DNA of 35,787 nt, taken from a virus. Shown here piece by piece: positions 18,740 through 25,419 of the stretch. The position numbers and the translations under genes were made by a program. Under the pieces are notes generated by a model. It made no database searches. It was not told the origin of the DNA and saw only the letters and a program-made list of their open reading frames with translations. The stretch lies in the IMG/VR virus record IMGVR_UViG_3300017967_000085, positions 1-35,787 of that record. One strand, written 5' to 3'. Every line of letters begins with the position of its first letter. Positions within the stretch are counted from its first letter, which is position 1.

Positions 18740-19066
18740 ATGGCCACAGGAAGATTAGGAGCAACAACGTTAAGTGCAAGTACTAATGCTACATTGTATA
18801 CTGTTCCTGCAGATACTTTTTCAGTTGTAACTGTAAGTATTTGTAATAGAAACGGATCAGATGCGCAGGTAAGATTAGCACTAGCAGCAGCAGATACTCC
18901 AACAAATGACGAATATTTAGAGTACGATGTTACACTTGTTGGTAACGGCGTAGTAGAAAGAACAGGCATCGTAATGGATACAGGAAAAAAGATTGTTGCT
19001 TACTCAAGTGCATCTAATGTATCTGTTGTTGTGTACGGTATCGAAACATCAACAGTAACAGTATAA
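18740..19066 (+). CDS. Small beta-rich virion-type protein, paralogue of the 3915 gene
   Basis: This 108-residue beta-rich protein starts MATGRLGATTLSAST after a GAGGATAAAAGAAA ribosome site, 17 bases behind the second giant. It contains two or three predicted strands around VVTVSICNRNGSDAQVRLAL and ends VVVYGIETSTVTV. By eye it shares its layout with the 109-residue protein at 3915. It has no signal peptide, metal site or enzyme motif. The position at the edge of the giant-gene block suggests a fibre-linked structural role, which is an inference. Confidence 0.75.
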   Translation: MATGRLGATTLSASTNATLYTVPADTFSVVTVSICNRNGSDAQVRLALAAADTPTNDEYLEYDVTLVGNGVVERTGIVMDTGKKIVAYSSASNVSVVVYGIETSTVTV

Positions 19067-19077
19067 GAGGATAAAAA

Positions 19078-20025
19078 ATGGCACGTAAACTATCAACAGG
19101 TATAACAGGAAATACGCTATTAGGAACATTGGCTGTTGTAACCGACAATACTATTACTTCAATTGGAACTAATCAAAATTTGATTATTGATCCAAATGGT
19201 AGTGGGCAAACTAATGTCGTAGGTACATTACAAATCCAAAACGCAAATAGTTTAAAATTAGCTGACAGTGATAATAGTAATACTATTAGTATAAAATCAC
19301 CTGGATCACTTGCAGCAGATTATACACTTACGATGCCAGCTGATGACGGCACTAGCAATCAAATACTACAAACAGATGGCTCAGGCAATCTAAGTTGGGT
19401 TGACAAAACAATTAATGTAAGCGATGATACCACTACGAACAGTACATTTTATCCTCTATTTACAAGTTCTACAAGCGGCACTATAACAGCAGCTACGGTA
19501 TCTAGTTCTAAGTTAAGATTCAATCCTAGTGCCGGAACAATGACTGTTGGTATTGTTACAGGTAGTACAAGCGCATCAGCAAACTTAGTTTTACGCAGTA
19601 CTACAAATGGTTCTAAAGGTCAAGTATACATAGACGAAGGCACAGCAAGTTCTAGTACTTCTACAGGAGCACTTAGAGTTGCAGGCGGTGTAGGAATTGC
19701 AGGAAGTGTTTTTATAGGCGGTACAATGAGTGCAGCTACTATTTCTGAAACATCAAGTATAACATTAAAAGAAAATATAAATCCTATACAAAATGCTCTT
19801 GATAGCATTGCCCAACTAGCTGGTGTAATATACGATCGTAAAGACGGTAGTTCGAAAGATGAAGCTGGGTTAATTGCTGAAGATGTAAATCAAGTATTGC
19901 CTAATCTAGTTACAAAAGATGAAAATGGTAATCCTCAGTCAATTATGTATACTAAACTAAGTGCATATCTTATTGAAGCAGTAAAAGAATTAAAAGACGA
20001 AATTTATAAACTTAAGAGAACATAA
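19078..20025 (+). CDS. Fibre protein with C-terminal S74 intramolecular chaperone
   Basis: This is a 315-residue fibre-type protein preceded by GAGGATAAAAA. The N-terminal half is beta-rich and begins with a weak version of the NLELRxNGTG shaft unit. GALRVAGGVGIAGSVFIGG follows at about residues 200-218, a stretch typical of fibre regions just before the chaperone. Residues 226-315 match the S74 (endosialidase-type) chaperone: SSITLKENINPI, then AGLIAEDVNQVLPNLV, then YTKLSAYLIEAVKELKDEIYKLK. Ser226 and Lys231 have the Ser-x4-Lys spacing of the self-cleaving dyad. In this family the chaperone folds the trimer and then cuts itself off, so the mature fibre probably ends near residue 225. The final helix is the usual trimerising coiled coil. 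Confidence 0.88.
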   Translation: MARKLSTGITGNTLLGTLAVVTDNTITSIGTNQNLIIDPNGSGQTNVVGTLQIQNANSLKLADSDNSNTISIKSPGSLAADYTLTMPADDGTSNQILQTDGSGNLSWVDKTINVSDDTTTNSTFYPLFTSSTSGTITAATVSSSKLRFNPSAGTMTVGIVTGSTSASANLVLRSTTNGSKGQVYIDEGTASSSTSTGALRVAGGVGIAGSVFIGGTMSAATISETSSITLKENINPIQNALDSIAQLAGVIYDRKDGSSKDEAGLIAEDVNQVLPNLVTKDENGNPQSIMYTKLSAYLIEAVKELKDEIYKLKRT

Positions 20026-20027
20026 TA

Positions 20028-20909
20028 ATGGCAACACTTAAAAACTCCGCAATCTCAGGCTCGTTGACACTGCCAAGTGGAACTTCAGCCCAAAGGCCTT
20101 CTAGTCCTCCAGAAGGCTCAATGAGATACAACACAGATTATAATATGTGCGAATACTATTATAACGGTGCTTGGATGTTTTTAACAGAAGGTCGAGGAGC
20201 AATTCCAAGAGATGGCATGATTTTAGAACTAAGTTATGATGATGCTAACAGTTGGCCTGGTAGCGGTACTACTTGGTACGACACAAGTGGACAAAACAAT
20301 CATTTTAGAATAGCAAGCGGTTGTCCTGATGCAGGACAGCAAGCAATGAACTTCAGTACAAACTCTCTTAATGCAAAATATCAAACCAACTCTACAGATT
20401 TACCAGGAGTTCCTGGAAGCGGCGGGCAATGTACATACGTATGTGTAACACGTATACTCAATAGTACTAGTCAATGGCGCACACTTACAAGAAGCTGGAA
20501 TGCAGATCACCATGTTATTATACAAAGTGGTGGTTGGGATATAGGAATGTATGACAACGATGGCTCCGGGTTTCTCGACGCTGGTGGCCCTAATCAAAAT
20601 CAACTTTACGGATATCCTGACAGATATATGGCGTGTGTATGGCGCTGGCAAGACAGTGATCAACCTACATATGCATTTAATTGTATGAGCGCCCAACAAG
20701 GTATATACACAGGTAGTTTTAATAATTCTAACGGACGTTATAACAGAGGATTTAGTGTCCTTGGCGGATACCACAGTGGCTCTAATGATGTCACCGTAGG
20801 ATCTCAACCTTGGGGATGGATTAAATATTTTGCTTGTTACAACCGTAGGTTAAGTGACGATGAAACACAACTAGTAATTACTGCAATGAGAGCAAGGTAC
20901 AACATATAA
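20028..20909 (+). CDS. Adhesin with concanavalin/LamG-like domain
   Basis: This 293-residue protein starts two bases after the S74 gene. Residues 1-55 form an N-terminal module, MATLKNSAISGSLTLPSGTSAQRP then GSMRYNTDYNMCEYYYNGAW, related to those of the next two genes. From about residue 60 the sequence reads MILELSYDDANSWPGSGTTWYDTSGQNNHF, the typical opening of a LamG/concanavalin-like lectin jelly-roll in phage fibres. It continues with WIKYFACYNRRLSDDE near the C-terminus, the usual last strand. It probably binds a surface glycan and attaches through its N-terminal module. There is no catalytic motif. Specificity cannot be read from sequence. Confidence 0.8.
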   Translation: MATLKNSAISGSLTLPSGTSAQRPSSPPEGSMRYNTDYNMCEYYYNGAWMFLTEGRGAIPRDGMILELSYDDANSWPGSGTTWYDTSGQNNHFRIASGCPDAGQQAMNFSTNSLNAKYQTNSTDLPGVPGSGGQCTYVCVTRILNSTSQWRTLTRSWNADHHVIIQSGGWDIGMYDNDGSGFLDAGGPNQNQLYGYPDRYMACVWRWQDSDQPTYAFNCMSAQQGIYTGSFNNSNGRYNRGFSVLGGYHSGSNDVTVGSQPWGWIKYFACYNRRLSDDETQLVITAMRARYNI

Positions 20910-20918
20910 GGACAGTCA

Positions 20919-22844
20919 ATGGCAACATTAAACAGCACAACAATTAATGATACAGGCTACTTAGCCCTGCCAGTAGGCACAACAGCGCAACGAGGAACAG
21001 AAGCAGCAGGAACACTTGTATATTTTACAAGCGTAGGAACAACCAGTTGGACAGTTCCGTCTAACGTTGACACCGTTGAAGTGTTAGTTGTTGGCGGAGG
21101 CGGCGGAGGCGGCTCTGACATGGGCGGCGGCGGAGGCGGCGGAGGCGTTGTCTACGAAGGTGCTTATAATGTAAACGCAGGAGAAACAATTACAGTTACC
21201 GTTGGAGGCGGCGGGTCTGGTGCTCCAGCAGGACAAGGACAAGTTAGAGGTTCAAACGGCGGAAATTCGGTATTTGGATCTATCACTGCTTATGGCGGAG
21301 GCGGTGGAGCATCGAGACACGATGGTTCAGGCGCACCAGCAGGTGATGGTGCAAGTGGCGGTGGAGCATCGGGTGGTAGAGGTAACGGAACTCCAGCAGC
21401 TAATGCATCCGGATACGGTGGCGGCAACAGAGGTCGTCAAATATACAATCAAGGTAACGATGGTGCGTGGGGAGATGGTTATTGGTACCCAGGCGGCGGT
21501 GGCGGCGCAGGCCAAATTGGATTTACTAATCCTGCACACGGAGGCAATGGCGTTCCAAATAATATTACTGGTAGTATTATCTACTGGGGCGGCGGCGGAG
21601 GTGGTTCCGGCTACTCAGGTCAAGGCGGCAATGGTGGCCTAGGTGGAGGCGGTGGCGGAGCCGTCAACACAACATACGGGGGTAATGGATATAACAATGG
21701 ATCCGGCGGTGGTGGCGGAGGCACTAGCACATGGGCACAAACACCAGGCGGTAACGCAGGTGCAAATACTGGCGGTGGCGGTGGCGGCGGTTCTCACTAC
21801 AACGCAGGAAACCAAGGTGGCACAGGTGGTTCTGGTATTGTTATTGTAAAATATAACACACAAGCAGGCGGCGTTGCACCTAATGCAGGTAGTATGCGTG
21901 TAAACACAGATACTGGAGCAGCAGAATTTTACAGTGCTACAGGAACATGGAATAGCATGGCTATTCCTTTTAAAATCAGAACTGTTATTACCCATCATTT
22001 TATGGCCGGCGGATATAAAAGTTCAAGTGCATGGAACAATGTAAACAGAACTACGCAAGCGACAGATACTACATTAAATTTAGGTGACGGTAGTATTACT
22101 AGATCTTTTAACTATCAAGGCGGAGCATGTGGTAAACACGTTGGATTTATCTTTGGTGCTGGTAACGGACATGCTGTAAGTTCTAACGTAATTGTTGCAT
22201 TTAACATGCGTACAGAACAAGCATACACAGGACATGTAAGTCAAGCAGGAAGCTATAACGGACTAAACAAAGGTACAGTTTTTTGGGAAACCTACTACAG
22301 TTGGACTACTGGAGGCGGAAGTTCTAACATTGACGAGTATAACCTAACTACAGAAACTCTAACACAAACTATTGGTGGTTGGAGTAGCACAAACCAATGG
22401 GGTATGAGCTCAGAGCATGAAGCATATTTTTATTGGGAGAATGATTCAAGAGTATGGACATACACCACAAGAACAGCAAGAAGTTCACCAAGCGGACAAC
22501 CTTGTAATCACCATCAGCAAAAAGCAGTCCAGTCTAAATTAAACTACGGTTGGGCAGGCAATGAAGGTTCTTGGAACGGTGGCTACAATCTACGTAGAAC
22601 AAACTTTGTAACTCACCAAGCCAATCAAGGTACTTATGGTAAACCGAGCGGCAACTCCGGAGAAGAAAACTTCTCAATGGGACAAGACTGGCAATATATG
22701 TTAGGCATGTACAATGGATTACAGAACAACATTTCGTGGAAATGGCAATATTATACTGAAACCGGATTCCAGGGAGGATCTACACTAGAACCTAAAGGAA
22801 AAGCTGGTTCAAGTTCTGGATTCTGCTGGTGGAGAGGAGACTAA
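20919..22844 (+). CDS. Polyglycine adhesin with kelch-like C-terminal domain
   Basis: This 641-residue protein is preceded by AAGGACAGTCA. It has four parts. Residues 1-27 are the N-terminal module MATLNSTTINDTGYLALP. Residues 30-60 read FTSVGTTSWTVPSNVDTVEVL, a known lead-in to phage glycine-rich domains. Residues 61-308 are dominated by runs of up to eight glycines, probably a polyglycine-helix sandwich as in gp38-type adhesins. Residues 325-352 are GSMRVNTDTGAAEFYSATGTW, and 353-641 are kelch-like blades (HFMAGGYKSSSAWNNVNR). The last part is homologous to the whole distal part of the next gene. The glycine codons GGC/GGA raise local GC sharply. It is a likely receptor-binding protein; the receptor is unknown. 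Confidence 0.8.
   Translation: MATLNSTTINDTGYLALPVGTTAQRGTEAAGTLVYFTSVGTTSWTVPSNVDTVEVLVVGGGGGGGSDMGGGGGGGGVVYEGAYNVNAGETITVTVGGGGSGAPAGQGQVRGSNGGNSVFGSITAYGGGGGASRHDGSGAPAGDGASGGGASGGRGNGTPAANASGYGGGNRGRQIYNQGNDGAWGDGYWYPGGGGGAGQIGFTNPAHGGNGVPNNITGSIIYWGGGGGGSGYSGQGGNGGLGGGGGGAVNTTYGGNGYNNGSGGGGGGTSTWAQTPGGNAGANTGGGGGGGSHYNAGNQGGTGGSGIVIVKYNTQAGGVAPNAGSMRVNTDTGAAEFYSATGTWNSMAIPFKIRTVITHHFMAGGYKSSSAWNNVNRTTQATDTTLNLGDGSITRSFNYQGGACGKHVGFIFGAGNGHAVSSNVIVAFNMRTEQAYTGHVSQAGSYNGLNKGTVFWETYYSWTTGGGSSNIDEYNLTTETLTQTIGGWSSTNQWGMSSEHEAYFYWENDSRVWTYTTRTARSSPSGQPCNHHQQKAVQSKLNYGWAGNEGSWNGGYNLRRTNFVTHQANQGTYGKPSGNSGEENFSMGQDWQYMLGMYNGLQNNISWKWQYYTETGFQGGSTLEPKGKAGSSSGFCWWRGD
21085..21840 (+). repeat. 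GGN-rich low-complexity tract encoding polyglycine
   Basis: Runs of GGC/GGA/GGT codons (for example around 21091-21146, 21588-21604, 21640-21661 and 21771-21790) encode glycine clusters separated by short variable segments such as YGGGGGAS or NTTYGGNGY. The variable segments are where loops of a polyglycine adhesin would lie. The GC content is far above that of the surrounding AT-rich sequence. Confidence 0.75.
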
Positions 22845-23885
22845 ATGGCAACCTTAAAAAATACTAATATAGATGATACTGGTCACCTTACGTTACCAGG
22901 ACAAGGAACCACAGTTCAAGGTAATATTAGATATAATAATGCTGAAAACAAAGTAGAGGAATATCAAGCACAAACAGCTGGCGGTAGATGGAGCAGTATG
23001 GCTGCTCCATATTTAACTAGACAAATTGTAACCACCGGTTATTTACATGGAGGATATGCATTTAGTGTTGTTTGGACAAACACCAATAGATCTACTTTTG
23101 CAACTGATACAACAGTAGATTTAACAGGAGCAAATCAAACACAAGAAAGAGGACACAACTACAAAGCAAGTGTTTGGAGTGCAACCACAAACTTTACTTT
23201 TGGCGGACAAGCTAATGCTCACTGTGCAGGTTCTAATGGAAATATCGCATTTAACATGGTAACAGAGCAAAGTTTTACTAGTGGATACAGCAGAACTATT
23301 CCTTGGACTACTAATAATAATGCTTGCATCCAGCAAGAACAGTGGAGAGGATGGACAGGCATGGGCGGAACATCAAACGTATATGAGTTTGATTTCCAAA
23401 CAGAAACATTAAATACCAGTGCAATAACATCTAATCCTAATTCAGGCGGATGGGGAACTAACCATGAAAGTCATGCTGTATGGATAGGGTCAGGCGAAGG
23501 TTATAGATTTGCATTTGCTACACGTACAAACATCAGTGGTAGAAGTTTACGTGTACAAGGTGACAAACATCAGCACACATTACAATTCAAACATTCCTAT
23601 CATATTGCCGGTCGAGAAGGAAACCCATCTTCTAACTGGAGGGAAACTAATATGTACAGTGACACAACCAGAGACGCTATCGGTAGCAAGCCAGCATATA
23701 GTGGCGAAGAAAATACAGTCACAGGGCAAGAATGGGCTTACGGTCTAGGATGGTATCAAGGTGGTCACGTAAATACAACTTATAAATTTACATATGCTAC
23801 TAGATCAGGGATAACTACTACATCAAGTACACAGCCTAAAGGAATGAATGGGCAAAGTTCCGCAACGATGTCGTGGAGAGGTTAG
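22845..23885 (+). CDS. Kelch-like adhesin, paralogue of the preceding C-terminal domain
   Basis: This 346-residue protein starts directly after the upstream stop codon (TAAATG, no gap). Residues 1-55 hold the N-terminal module MATLKNTNIDDTGHLTLP and GNIRYNNAENKVEEYQ. The rest has blade-like repeats with landmarks TTGYLHGGYAFSVVWTNTNR, NGNIAFNMVTEQSF and YSGEENTVTGQEWAYGLGWY. These align with FMAGGYKSSSAWNNVNR, NVIVAFNMRTEQAY and NSGEENFSMGQDWQYMLGMY of the preceding protein. It therefore looks like a duplicated receptor-binding domain without the polyglycine part. The kelch/propeller assignment is by repeat style only. No enzyme residues are visible. Confidence 0.78.
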   Translation: MATLKNTNIDDTGHLTLPGQGTTVQGNIRYNNAENKVEEYQAQTAGGRWSSMAAPYLTRQIVTTGYLHGGYAFSVVWTNTNRSTFATDTTVDLTGANQTQERGHNYKASVWSATTNFTFGGQANAHCAGSNGNIAFNMVTEQSFTSGYSRTIPWTTNNNACIQQEQWRGWTGMGGTSNVYEFDFQTETLNTSAITSNPNSGGWGTNHESHAVWIGSGEGYRFAFATRTNISGRSLRVQGDKHQHTLQFKHSYHIAGREGNPSSNWRETNMYSDTTRDAIGSKPAYSGEENTVTGQEWAYGLGWYQGGHVNTTYKFTYATRSGITTTSSTQPKGMNGQSSATMSWRG

Positions 23886-23889
23886 TGAG

Positions 23890-23913
23890 GGTAAATATAG
23901 TATATATATTACC
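23890..23913 (+). promoter_or_regulatory. Weak stem-loop with a late-promoter-like core between adhesins and the next genes
   Basis: GGTAA-ATATA-GTA-TATAT-A-TTACC can fold as two 5-bp stems with one bulged base and a 3-base loop. No T-tract follows, so it is not a standard terminator. The left arm contains GTAAATA, close to a T4-type late -10 element, 32 bases before the ATG at 23929. The ribosome site AGGAG follows at 23914-23918. Either reading is tentative. Confidence 0.35.
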
Positions 23914-23928
23914 AGGAGTTAATTATAA

Positions 23929-24786
23929 ATGAGTAAACAAGATAGACTAATCCAATATAGTTCAGATAGATTTGTAAGCGAACCAAAATCTGATATTTCT
24001 ATGCTGTCGGATGTTGATAAAGAAGTTTTGCACAAAGCAATGAACAAGGAATGGACTAATCCAAAATACAAATTACGTTATTTTGTAGGCGAAGCTCAAA
24101 TTACACCTTATGCTAAAATGCGTCAATGGCTTTTAGAAATAAAATCAAAAGAAGAATCTATTGAAAACTTAGAATATGAAATTGCAAAAGCACAGGTAGA
24201 ATACGATAGATTTGAAAGAATGAGAGACCAAGCCCATGACGATTTAGACAAACGTCTTGCTGAAATTGAAATGTGGAATTCTGATAGGATTATGTATACC
24301 ACAAAGCGTAGATTGCAAGATTGGTATTTAGAAAGACAACAATTAATTGATTTGCTGACAGAGTTTTTGGCAAGTGATCAAGCATATTTGCCTGACGGGT
24401 CTGGTAGAACATATATGGATATTCTTAATACAGAAGAAGAAGATTTATATGAAGCAGAATATTGGACAAACAGACTAGCAAAACAAGCAGCAACAGATAT
24501 GTTGTTTTACGGAAGAATTGGTTCTGGAAATATGGATGCTATTCTGCAAATGCCTCCGGAACAGCAAGCGGAAACACTATCTTTGACTGTAAACTATAGC
24601 ACTAAACTACAAGATTATCAAAATAGGTTGCAGTCAGAAGCAGAAGAAAATTTAAAACTAAATTATCAACAGGAAATGAAATCATTAACCACACCTGCAG
24701 ATGAAAATGATGTAGAAACACATTCCCTTGTTGATGATACTGAAAAAAAAGATGAGGGGTTAATAGACGATGTATATTCTACATGA
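23929..24786 (+). CDS. Unknown charged helical protein
   Basis: This is a 285-residue hydrophilic protein with a strong AGGAG ribosome site 10 bases upstream. Residues about 70-145 are a long, highly charged helical stretch (EESIENLEYEIAKAQVEYDR, then DDLDKRLAEIEMWNSD, then RRLQDWYLERQQLIDLLTEF), probably coiled coil. A second helical region spans about 205-250 and an acidic tail ends in DEGLIDDVYST. There are no membrane segments or catalytic motifs. It overlaps the next gene by 17 bases, so translation of the two is probably coupled. Its placement after the adhesins suggests a tail or assembly factor, but I do not recognise the family. Confidence 0.65.
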   Translation: MSKQDRLIQYSSDRFVSEPKSDISMLSDVDKEVLHKAMNKEWTNPKYKLRYFVGEAQITPYAKMRQWLLEIKSKEESIENLEYEIAKAQVEYDRFERMRDQAHDDLDKRLAEIEMWNSDRIMYTTKRRLQDWYLERQQLIDLLTEFLASDQAYLPDGSGRTYMDILNTEEEDLYEAEYWTNRLAKQAATDMLFYGRIGSGNMDAILQMPPEQQAETLSLTVNYSTKLQDYQNRLQSEAEENLKLNYQQEMKSLTTPADENDVETHSLVDDTEKKDEGLIDDVYST

Positions 24787-25354
24787 AACAGTTGCGAGCA
24801 ATGATCCGAGATTAGATCCTCGTATAAAAACAAAAACTAATGTTTGGCACTACACTATAAGCGAATTAAATCCTAACGAAGGTATTATTACTTCGTGGCT
24901 TAACCCTGTAGAAGTTACAGAAGAAGAACTAGTAGCATCAAAATTTACAAATGTAATGGATAATATGGTACCAATATTAGTAAACACTGCTAATAGAGTA
25001 GATATGGTAGAGCCTACAAGTTTTGGTGATCCTACATATGAAAAAATCATGTATACACTGACAGCAACTGATAAATCAAATCTTGTTTCTTTGATGAAAA
25101 AAATGATGAAATTACATGCTGAAAATCATATAGAAGATAACGGTATTAAACAGAAACTTTTATTGGGCATAGAACCTCTTTCAAACGTTGAAGAAACACA
25201 AATGTACATGGCCACGTACTTCGAATGGGAGTGTGCATTTACACATGATAAAAATAAAACACCTATGTTTGATGTAGCATGGGTATGGGGTCCTGAAGAA
25301 AGAGGAAACATGGAAGAAACTCCTCTACAACAGGTGGAAAATCCACCTAGCTAA
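24770..25354 (+). CDS. Unknown protein, translationally coupled to the helical protein
   Basis: This 194-residue protein starts inside the end of the upstream gene, with GAGGGG about 10 bases before its ATG. It has a mixed alpha/beta appearance: a beta N-terminal third (NVWHYTISELNPNEGIITSWL), a helical middle (ATDKSNLVSLMKKMMKLHAENH) and a Trp/Tyr-rich end (YMATYFEWECAFTHDKNKT, then VAWVWGPEE). No signal peptide or known motif is seen. The 17-base overlap suggests that the two products work together, for example as a complex. It is the last gene before the enzyme cluster. Function unknown. Confidence 0.65.
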   Translation: MYILHETVASNDPRLDPRIKTKTNVWHYTISELNPNEGIITSWLNPVEVTEEELVASKFTNVMDNMVPILVNTANRVDMVEPTSFGDPTYEKIMYTLTATDKSNLVSLMKKMMKLHAENHIEDNGIKQKLLLGIEPLSNVEETQMYMATYFEWECAFTHDKNKTPMFDVAWVWGPEERGNMEETPLQQVENPPS

Positions 25355-25363
25355 ACACTTCAC

Positions 25364-25416
25364 ATTTCCTCTGGGTTAGGTACGCTTACAATAAGTATGT
25401 AGTACTCAGAGGAAAT
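25364..25416 (+). promoter_or_regulatory. Perfect 10-bp inverted repeat that can mask the ribosome site of the 25420 gene
   Basis: ATTTCCTCTG at 25364-25373 is the exact reverse complement of CAGAGGAAAT at 25407-25416. The right arm contains the Shine-Dalgarno AGAGGAAA, four bases before the ATG at 25420. The 33-base loop holds a smaller CTTA-CAA-TAAG hairpin. There is no T-tract, so this is more likely a translation-control stem or an operator than a terminator. It sits exactly at the border between the virion-type genes and the enzyme cluster. Confidence 0.55.
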
Positions 25417-25419
25417 ATT

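Noticed and set aside
21202-21642. Second + strand open frame of 146 codons in the polyglycine region
   Set aside because: It is a shadow frame produced by the GGN repeats (low-complexity A/V/E/M-rich product, no ribosome site).
21085-21840. Diversity-generating retroelement variable region in the adhesin
   Set aside because: No reverse transcriptase and no second template copy of the region is present in the window.
25364-25416. Rho-independent terminator at the inverted repeat
   Set aside because: No T-tract follows the right arm, the loop is long, and the arm overlaps the next gene's ribosome site.
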